Assembly (NCBI RefSeq): GCF_031157275.1
Contig: NZ_JAVIFW010000012.1
Location: forward strand, 124,001 to 188,000
Length of the DNA: 64,000 nucleotides
Direction: 5' to 3'
Source of the DNA: Streptomyces sp. LHD-70
GTDB lineage: Bacteria; Actinomycetota; Actinomycetes; Streptomycetales; Streptomycetaceae
Shown: piece by piece, positions 58,154 to 64,000 of the stretch
Position numbering within the stretch: the stretch's first letter is position 1
How the letters are laid out: every line of letters begins with the position of its first letter
Position numbers and translations under genes: made by a program
Notes under the pieces: model-generated
Database searches by the model: none
What the model was told of the DNA's origin: nothing
What the model saw: only the letters and a program-made list of their open reading frames with translations

Positions 58154-60016
58154 ATGACCGCCCCGGGCAAACCGCACTCACGACCGTCGTACGAGCCGAA
58201 GGAGCCGAGCCGTATGTTCACCACCCGTCCCACCTTGCAGGGCACCTTCGGCATGGTGTCCTCCACCCACTGGCTCGCCTCGCAGAGCGCGATGGCCGTC
58301 CTTGAGGACGGCGGCAACGCCTATGACGCCGCCGTGGCCGCCGGGTTCGTGCTGCACATTGTCGAACCGCACCTCAACGGGCCTGCCGGAGAAGTGCCGA
58401 TCATCCTCGCCCCGGCCGGCGGCGACGTGCGCGTGCTGTGCGGGCAGGGTCCCGCGCCGACCGGGGCGAGCGTCGACCACTACCGCTCCCTCGGCCTCGA
58501 ACTCGTCCCCGGAACCGGCCCGTTGGCGGCCGCCGTGCCGGGCGCCTTCGACGCCTGGATGCTGCTGCTTCGCGACCACGGCACCAAGTCGCTGTCCGAG
58601 GTGCTGCGGTACGCGATCGGGTACGCCGAGGACGGGCACGCGCCCGTGGAGCGGATCGGCGCGACCGTCGACACCGTGCGGGCGCTCTTCGAGAACGAAC
58701 CCGAATGGGCCTCGTCGGCCGAGGTGTACCTGCCCGGCGGCCGTTCCCCGCGCCCCGGCGAGCTGTTCCGCAACCCTGCGCTCGCCGCGACCTGGCGGCG
58801 CCTGCTCGCCGAGGCCGCGCACGACGACCGCGAGACCGAGATCGAGAACGCCCGCGAGATCTGGCGCACCGGCTTCATCGCCGAGGCCCTCCTGCGCCAG
58901 TCCGCCCGCCCCACCCTCGACACCAGCGGCGACCGCCACACCGGCACCCTCACCGCCGCGGACCTCGCCGCGTACAGCGCGTCCTACGAGGCGCCCACCA
59001 CGTACGACTGGAACGGCTGGACCCTGTGCAAGGCGGGCGGCTGGAGTCAGGGGCCCGCGTTCCTGCAGCAGCTCGCCCTGCTGCCCGACGACCCGGACGA
59101 GCTGCCCGAGCCCGGCACCGCCGCCTACGTCCACCGCCTTGTGGAGGGCTGCAAGCTGGCGATGGCGGACCGGGAGGCCTGGTACGGGGACGCCGCCGAG
59201 GTGCCCCTCGAAGCGCTGCTCTCCGCCGCGTACAGCGCCGAGCGGCGGGCGCTCATAGGGGAGCGGGCCTCGTACGAACTCCGCCCCGGCAGCCCGGAGG
59301 GGCGCGCTCCGCGGCTTGCGGCGGCCGCCGAGACCGTGCTCGACGGGGAGTACGCGATGGGCACACCCGTCGCCGGGGCCGGTGAGCCGACCGTCGCGCG
59401 CAGCGGCGAGACGCGCGGCGACACCTGCCACCTCGACGTCGTCGACCGCTGGGGCAACATGGTCGCGGCCACGCCGAGCGGCGGCTGGCTGCAGTCCAAC
59501 CCGGTCGTGCCCGAGCTCGGCTTCCCGCTCGGCACCCGGCTCCAGATGGCCTGGCTCGAACCCGGACTCCCCAACTCCCTCACCCCGGGCCGCCGTCCGC
59601 GCACCACGCTGACGCCGTCCCTCGCCCTGCGGGACGGCGAACCCGTGCTCGCCTTCGGGACGCCGGGCGGTGACCAGCAGGACCAGTGGCAGCTGCACTT
59701 CTTCCTCGCCGTCGCCCTGCGTGACCGGGTCCGCGGCGGCCTCGACCTGCAAGGCGCGATCGACGCCCCGAACTGGCACACCGACGCCTTCCCCGGCTCG
59801 TTCTTCCCGCGCGGCATGCGGCCCGGCAGCCTGACCGTCGAGTCGCGGCTCGGCGCCGACGTGATCGCCGAGCTGCGCGAGCGCGGCCATGACGTCACCG
59901 TGGGTGAGCCCTGGTCGGAGGGCCGCCTGTGCGCGGTCGCGCGCGACCCCAGGACCGGTGTGCTCTCGGCGGCCGCCAATGCGCGTGGGATGCAGGGGTA
60001 CGCGGTGGGCCGGTGA
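58154..60016 (+). CDS. Cytoplasmic gamma-glutamyltransferase-family protein (YwrD-like)
   Basis: The protein has 620 aa from ATG 58154 (GGAG upstream); ATG 58214 is an alternative. There is no signal peptide, unlike the GGT at 35287. GGT-fold motifs: MVSSTHWLASQSAMAVLEDG, GGNAYDAAVAAGFVL, nucleophilic Thr in GDTCHLDVVDRWGNMV (about 431), NSLTPGRRPRTTLTPSLALR, and FGTPGGDQQDQWQL. The DQQ form of the last motif is typical of the YwrD branch. It probably self-processes and acts on gamma-glutamyl or related amides inside the cell. Confidence 0.9.
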   Translation: MTAPGKPHSRPSYEPKEPSRMFTTRPTLQGTFGMVSSTHWLASQSAMAVLEDGGNAYDAAVAAGFVLHIVEPHLNGPAGEVPIILAPAGGDVRVLCGQGPAPTGASVDHYRSLGLELVPGTGPLAAAVPGAFDAWMLLLRDHGTKSLSEVLRYAIGYAEDGHAPVERIGATVDTVRALFENEPEWASSAEVYLPGGRSPRPGELFRNPALAATWRRLLAEAAHDDRETEIENAREIWRTGFIAEALLRQSARPTLDTSGDRHTGTLTAADLAAYSASYEAPTTYDWNGWTLCKAGGWSQGPAFLQQLALLPDDPDELPEPGTAAYVHRLVEGCKLAMADREAWYGDAAEVPLEALLSAAYSAERRALIGERASYELRPGSPEGRAPRLAAAAETVLDGEYAMGTPVAGAGEPTVARSGETRGDTCHLDVVDRWGNMVAATPSGGWLQSNPVVPELGFPLGTRLQMAWLEPGLPNSLTPGRRPRTTLTPSLALRDGEPVLAFGTPGGDQQDQWQLHFFLAVALRDRVRGGLDLQGAIDAPNWHTDAFPGSFFPRGMRPGSLTVESRLGADVIAELRERGHDVTVGEPWSEGRLCAVARDPRTGVLSAAANARGMQGYAVGR

Positions 60017-60125
60017 CCCTGAGCATGCCTCGGTGACCGTACGAAATGAGCCGAACCCCAGCGTTCACCGGGATTCGGGCCGTCGTCCATCTGCCGGGTG
60101 GGGGTTGTCAGTGGGGCGTGATGTG

Positions 60126-60971
60126 ATGGGACACATGATCGAAGACCTCGAAGGCTTTCTCGACACCGGCCTGGCCGAAATCGAGGAGGCTGTCCGCAAG
60201 GCCGCCGCAGTTGAGGTGATGCCGCGCTTCCGCCAGCTCGCCGAGCACGAGATCGTCGAGAAGCAGGGCCCGCACGACCTCGTGACGGTCGCCGACCGCC
60301 GCGCCGAGGAACACCTCACGGCGTCGCTCACGGCCCTGCTTCCCGGCTCGGTCGTGGTCGGCGAGGAGGGCGTGCACGCCGACCCGTCGAAGCTGGACGC
60401 GCTGCACGGCGACGCGCCCGTGTGGATCGTCGACCCGGTCGACGGCACCCGGCAGTTCGTCCACGGCGACCCCGGTTTCTGCACGCTCGTCGCGCTCGCC
60501 CACCGCGGCGAGGTCCTCGCGTCGTGGACGTACGCACCGGCGCTCGAGGAGCTCGCCGTCGCCGTCCGCGGCCGGGGCGCGCGCCTCGGTGACCGGGTGC
60601 TGCGGCCGGGCGCGCCCGAGGCAGGGCATGTCCTCGAAGTGGCCATGTCCCACCCGGACTTCACGACCGACGAGCAGAAGCACGCACTCCTCGGGCTTGA
60701 CGTGGACGGGGTGCACGGACGCCCCTGCGGCTCGGCCGGCCTGGAGTACCTGGCGATAGCCAAGGGCGAGGTGGACGCGGTCGCGTTCTCCTGGGAGAAC
60801 TCCTGGGACCACGCGGCCGGGCTGCTCCTCGTCGCGGAGGCGGGCGGCACCAACCGCACGCTCGCGGGCGAGCCGTTCCGCATCGAGGGCGGCAACGCCC
60901 TGCCGTTCACGGCCGGCCGGGACGCGGGGACGGTGGAGCGGGTCCTGGAGCTGCTGCGGGCCGGGGCCTGA
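60126..60971 (+). CDS. Inositol monophosphatase-family phosphatase
   Basis: The protein has 281 aa from ATG 60126; ATG 60135 is possible. The lithium-sensitive phosphatase motifs are present: LVTVADRRAEEHL, metal-binding VVGEEGVHAD, WIVDPVDGTRQFVHGDPGF and the late SWENSWDHAAGLLLVAEAGG. Candidate substrates are inositol phosphate, histidinol phosphate or fructose-bisphosphate. The 3' end overlaps the convergent gene's coding tail by 65 bp. Confidence 0.92.
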   Translation: MGHMIEDLEGFLDTGLAEIEEAVRKAAAVEVMPRFRQLAEHEIVEKQGPHDLVTVADRRAEEHLTASLTALLPGSVVVGEEGVHADPSKLDALHGDAPVWIVDPVDGTRQFVHGDPGFCTLVALAHRGEVLASWTYAPALEELAVAVRGRGARLGDRVLRPGAPEAGHVLEVAMSHPDFTTDEQKHALLGLDVDGVHGRPCGSAGLEYLAIAKGEVDAVAFSWENSWDHAAGLLLVAEAGGTNRTLAGEPFRIEGGNALPFTAGRDAGTVERVLELLRAGA

Positions 60972-61596
60972 GCCTCACCTGCGGCTGACTCCGGCTCTCC
61001 GCCGAGCAGTTGAGCCGTACGCCGACCACCTCGAACTCGCCCACCGTGCCCACGGAGGGCCAGAGTTCGGGCTCGCCCGGCAGCTGGCCCATGTCCACGA
61101 ACCCGAGCATGGGCAGGCCGAGTCCGACGAACAGGCCGGTGAAGCCCGCGCCCCACGGGATCAGCTCGACCGTTCCGCTCAGGCACAGACCGACCGGCAG
61201 CGGACCCGTGGTGATCGTGGTGAAGTCACGGTCCCGACGGGCCCGTCGCCAGGCGCGCTCGAACTCCGCAGCGGTGACGGGGCGGCCGTCGGGGGCGAGC
61301 GCTTCCGCGGGAATCCCGTACGTCGCCTCGTACACCTCGACGCAGAGCGGGCCGAACTCCTCGCGGAGCCAGGCCAGTTCGGAGCGGTCGGCGGCGGTGA
61401 CGGCTGCGCCGTCCGAACCGGCGAAGGGCTCTTCGCGGGGAGTGTGTTCGGCCAGATACGGGGGCGGTTCGGTGCGTGCCGGGCCCGTCGCGAACGACGC
61501 GTGCCGCAGCACCGCACCCGAGTCGTCGCACTCGTACCAGTGGTGCGTGGCGGTGCCCGCGTCCCCGTGCTGAGTCCGCTGTGTCCAGTTCGGCAT
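60907..61596 (-). CDS. Hypothetical protein
   Basis: The protein has 229 aa from ATG 61594-61596. The likely -10 TAGCCT ends seven bases before the ATG, so it may be leaderless. Visible segments: THHWYECDDSGAVLRHASFA at the N-terminus, SELAWLREEFGPLCVEVYEA, FERAWRRARRDRDFTTI, and a hydrophobic glycine-rich part LIPWGAGFTGLFVGLG that may be buried. The last 30 residues lie antisense to the inositol-phosphatase gene and are low complexity, so the original stop may have been lost. Family not recognised. Confidence 0.65.
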   Translation of the reverse strand: MPNWTQRTQHGDAGTATHHWYECDDSGAVLRHASFATGPARTEPPPYLAEHTPREEPFAGSDGAAVTAADRSELAWLREEFGPLCVEVYEATYGIPAEALAPDGRPVTAAEFERAWRRARRDRDFTTITTGPLPVGLCLSGTVELIPWGAGFTGLFVGLGLPMLGFVDMGQLPGEPELWPSVGTVGEFEVVGVRLNCSAESRSQPQVRLRPRPAAAPGPAPPSPRPGRP

Positions 61597-61728
61597 CGGG
61601 CGCAGGCTACCCCCGGCGGTGTTGTCAGTGCACCGGCATATCCTGGGCGGGACCGGCCACACGGGCCCCGGAGTCGACCGAGCCGGGGGAGCAGTGGTCC
61701 GACCACCGGCTGACAAAGGAGTCCGAAG

Positions 61729-63153
61729 GTGCCGTCGATGCTCGATGCCGTCGTCGTGGGTGCGGGGCCCAACGGCCTGACCGCCGCCGTCGAGCTGGCC
61801 CGCCGCGGCTTCTCGGTGGCCGTGTTCGAGGCCGAGGGAAAGGTCGGCGGGGGCGCCCGCACGGAAGAGCTCACCCTCCCCGGCTTCCGGCACGACCCGT
61901 GCTCCGCCGTGCACCCCCTGGGCATCGGCTCCCCCGCCTTCTCCCGCATGCCCTTGGAGCGGTACGGCCTTGAGTGGCTGCACCCCCCGCTGCCGATGGC
62001 GCACCCGTTCCTCGACGGTTCGGCGGCCGTCCTGTCCCGCTCCGTCGCCGAGACGGCCCTGTCGTTCGGCCCACGCGACGCGGGTGCGTACCGCCGCCTC
62101 GTCCAGCCCTTCATCGGCAAATGGGACACGCTCGTACGGGACTTCATGTCGCTGCCGTCCACCGCGCTGCCCCGTGACCCGGTCACCCTCGCGCGCTTCG
62201 GCCTCGCCGGACTCATGCCGTCGACCTGGCTCATGGCCCAGCGGTTCCGGGACGAGCGGGCGAAGGCCCTGTTCGCCGGGCTCGTCGCGCACGTCATCGC
62301 CCCGCTCGGCGGCCCCGCCACCGCGGCCGTCGGCCTGGTCTTCGCGCTCGCCGCCCACGAGCGCGGCTGGCCCATGGCGAAGGGCGGCTCGCAGTCCGTC
62401 TCCGACGCGCTCGCCGCGTATCTGCGCGATCTCGGCGGGGCGGTGCACACGGACTTCGAGGTCAAGCGCCTGGACGACCTGCCGCCTGCCCGTGCCTACG
62501 TCTTCGACACCGCCCCCACGGCCCTCGCGAGAATCGCGGGCCTGGGCCGGGTGTACGACGGATACCGGTACGGCGCAAGCGCGTTCAAGATCGACTACGC
62601 CCTGGACGGCCCGGTGCCCTGGACCGCCGAGGAGGCGCGCAGCGCGGGCACCGTGCAGGTCGGCGCGAGCAAGGCGGAGATCGGCGCCGCGCTCGACGCC
62701 GCGTCCCGTCAGCGGCGCGCCCCGGACCGGCCGTTCCTCATCACCGCGCAGCCCAGCCTCGCCGACCCGAGCCGCGCCCCCGAGGGCAAGCACGCGTTCT
62801 GGGCGTACGGACATGTGCCCAACGGCTGGGAGGGGGACCTCACCGACGCCGTGGAGCGGCAGTTGGAGCGGTTCGCGCCCGGCTTCCGCGACCGGGTCCT
62901 CGCCCGTGCCACGGCCGGCCCGCCCCAACTCGCCGCGCGCAACGCCAACTACATCGGCGGGGACATCGCCTGCGGCGCGGCCTCCGGACTCCAGCTGGTA
63001 CTGCGCCCCAAGCTGTCGCTGTTCCCGTACAACACACCGCACCCGGCGGTGTTCCTCTGCTCCCAGGCGAGCCCGCCGGGGCCGGGGGTGCATGGGATGT
63101 CGGGGCACAATGCGGCGAAGGCGGTGTGGAGGCGGTTGCGGCAGGTGCGTTGA
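61729..63153 (+). CDS. FAD-dependent oxidoreductase, phytoene desaturase-like
   Basis: The protein has 474 aa from GTG 61729 with AAGGAG eight bases upstream; ATG 61738 is the alternative. The FAD-binding start is VVVGAGPNGLTAAVELARRG, followed by GGGARTEELTLPGF. The central region (SFGPRDAGAYRRLV, PLGGPATAAVGLVFAL, KGGSQSVSDALAAYL) is that of the CrtI-like/NAD(P)-FAD group, and the C-terminus has HGMSGHNAAKAVW. No carotenoid genes are nearby, so a desaturase role is unsupported. Confidence 0.88.
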   Translation: MPSMLDAVVVGAGPNGLTAAVELARRGFSVAVFEAEGKVGGGARTEELTLPGFRHDPCSAVHPLGIGSPAFSRMPLERYGLEWLHPPLPMAHPFLDGSAAVLSRSVAETALSFGPRDAGAYRRLVQPFIGKWDTLVRDFMSLPSTALPRDPVTLARFGLAGLMPSTWLMAQRFRDERAKALFAGLVAHVIAPLGGPATAAVGLVFALAAHERGWPMAKGGSQSVSDALAAYLRDLGGAVHTDFEVKRLDDLPPARAYVFDTAPTALARIAGLGRVYDGYRYGASAFKIDYALDGPVPWTAEEARSAGTVQVGASKAEIGAALDAASRQRRAPDRPFLITAQPSLADPSRAPEGKHAFWAYGHVPNGWEGDLTDAVERQLERFAPGFRDRVLARATAGPPQLAARNANYIGGDIACGAASGLQLVLRPKLSLFPYNTPHPAVFLCSQASPPGPGVHGMSGHNAAKAVWRRLRQVR

Positions 63154-63158
63154 GGGGC

Positions 63159-63182
63159 GGTGCCCCTAAAAAAGGGGGCACC
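63159..63182. terminator. Hairpin terminator between oxidoreductase and macrodomain genes
   Basis: GGTGCCCC and GGGGCACC form an 8-bp stem around an A-rich loop, five bases after the oxidoreductase stop. Confidence 0.75.
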
Positions 63183-63190
63183 CTAGGTGC

Positions 63191-63703
63191 ATGAACACCC
63201 GCCTCACCCTCGTCCAGGGCGACATCACCCAGCAGTCCGTCGACGCCATCGTCAACGCCGCCAACTCCTCGCTGCTCGGCGGGGGCGGGGTCGACGGGGC
63301 CATCCACCGGCGCGGTGGTCCCGAGATCCTCGACGCCTGCCGGGACCTGCGCGCCGCGCACTACGGCAAGGGCCTGCCGACCGGACAGGCCGTGGCCACG
63401 ACCGCCGGGCGGCTCGACGCCCACTGGGTGATCCACACGGTGGGCCCGCGCTGGTCCGCGGACACGGACCGCTCCGAGCTCCTCGCCTCCTGCTACCGCG
63501 AATCGCTGCGCGTCGCCGACGAGTTGGGGGCACGTACGGTCGCCTTCCCGGCCGTCTCCGCCGGGATCTACGGCTGGCCGATGGACGACGCGGCGCGGAT
63601 CGCCGTGGAGACGGTCCGGGCGACGGAGACAGCGGTCGAGGAGGTCCGCTTCGTGCTGTTCGACGAGCCGGCCTACGAGGCGTTCGCAGCTCGGGTGGGC
63701 TGA
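63191..63703 (+). CDS. Macrodomain protein, ADP-ribosyl hydrolase type
   Basis: The 170-aa protein is a single macrodomain. QGDITQQSVDAIVNAANSSL and GGGGVDGAIHRRGG are the adenosine- and ribose-binding segments, TGQAVATTAGRL and IHTVGPRW follow, and FPAVSAGIYGWP is the phosphate loop. It is of the MacroD/YmdB class that removes ADP-ribose from proteins or hydrolyses O-acetyl-ADP-ribose. ATG lies nine bases after the terminator hairpin, without a clear ribosome binding site. Confidence 0.93.
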   Translation: MNTRLTLVQGDITQQSVDAIVNAANSSLLGGGGVDGAIHRRGGPEILDACRDLRAAHYGKGLPTGQAVATTAGRLDAHWVIHTVGPRWSADTDRSELLASCYRESLRVADELGARTVAFPAVSAGIYGWPMDDAARIAVETVRATETAVEEVRFVLFDEPAYEAFAARVG

Positions 63704-63771
63704 CGCGCGCGTGGCCTGACGCGCAGGTGAGGTGACGCGCAGAGGGGGCCCGCCCCCTCCTCCTACGCCCC

Positions 63772-64000
63772 CTACCCCTCCAACCGGTCCCAGAAGTGGT
63801 CCACGATCTTGTCGAGGTAGACCTGGCCCGCCTCGCCCGCGGCCGAGTGGGAGCTGGCGCGCATCAGTGTCGCGGCCATCAGGGTCTGGTACTCGTCGTG
63901 CATCGCGCGCAGCGGTTCCTTCAGCTCGCGCCGGTCTCTGGAGAGCAGCTTGGCGATGTCCTTGATGTGGGCCTGCCAGCGGGTGGAGACCGCCTCGGTG
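63772..64000 (-). CDS. C-terminal part of an unidentified protein, partial
   Basis: The stop (TAG) is at 63772-63774 and 76 codons are visible before the window ends. The segment is charged and helical: WQAHIKDIAKLLSRDRRELK, PLRAMHDEYQTLMAATLMRA and AGQVYLDKIVDHFWDRLEG-stop. Codon bias is typical of real genes here. I do not recognise the family. Confidence 0.6.
   Translation of the reverse strand, partial: TEAVSTRWQAHIKDIAKLLSRDRRELKEPLRAMHDEYQTLMAATLMRASSHSAAGEAGQVYLDKIVDHFWDRLEG

Noticed and set aside
61729..63153. Carotenoid biosynthesis cluster
   Set aside because: The oxidoreductase is CrtI-like only in fold; no crtE, crtB or crtY genes are present.

Overview
The window is chromosomal DNA of a Streptomyces or a close relative. 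The evidence is very high G+C with G/C-rich third codon positions, many GTG and TTG starts behind GGAGG-type ribosome binding sites, GTGA stop/start overlaps, F420-dependent enzymes, P450/ferredoxin pairs, a Tat substrate and a tandem glycine riboswitch. I see no rRNA, tRNA, CRISPR array, phage or complete insertion sequence. There is one MITE-like element and many short tandem repeats.

Layout: 1-3310 holds the end of a CoA-ligase-type gene, an SDR/TetR divergent pair with two operator-like palindromes, and a decayed transporter remnant. 3567-18112 is the most coherent catabolic locus. It runs leftward as a glutamine-synthetase-like gamma-glutamyl ligase then a P450. It runs rightward as ferredoxin, ferredoxin reductase, an acetoacetate-decarboxylase-fold enzyme, a semialdehyde dehydrogenase, a class III extradiol dioxygenase, an FAH-fold hydrolase/decarboxylase and TetR, followed by an APC permease, a Tat-exported metallo-hydrolase, a second aldehyde dehydrogenase and a PuuD-like gamma-glutamyl hydrolase. 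A shared operator (GTTTG-N4-CAAAC) sits next to both divergent promoters, and a weaker copy lies before the permease. My reading is a pathway that activates an aromatic amine by gamma-glutamylation and then opens the ring by the homoprotocatechuate meta-cleavage route. The substrate is an inference.

18368-24470 carries a MarR regulator, a PcaL-like fusion whose lactonase nucleophile is Ala, a small metallo-beta-lactamase-fold protein, exonuclease III and a secreted SGNH hydrolase. 25280-28520 is a gluABCD-type glutamate importer. 28566-40841 contains secreted and envelope enzymes (CocE-type hydrolase, L,D-transpeptidase, gamma-glutamyltransferase, GH75 chitosanase, alginate-lyase-family protein), a hydrolase/P450 pair, a small double-glycine leader-type peptide with no visible maturation genes, a second methionine aminopeptidase facing a small XRE regulator, and an F420-type oxidoreductase. 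A 226-bp MITE with perfect 20-bp ends lies at 40841-41066.

42713-47333 is a reductive pyrimidine catabolism operon (beta-ureidopropionase, transaminase, dihydropyrimidinase, LLM F420 enzyme) without a recognisable dihydropyrimidine dehydrogenase. A tandem glycine riboswitch then precedes a CycA-type permease, with a proline-rich 18-codon ORF between them. A MoxR ATPase and VWA/metallopeptidase pair (49624-52484) separates a short NCS1-permease remnant from an intact NCS1 permease. The right end holds a domain-permuted lipoate ligase, an APH-fold protein with a repeat tail, a cytoplasmic GGT-like enzyme, an inositol-phosphatase-like protein, an FAD oxidoreductase, a macrodomain protein and a truncated gene.
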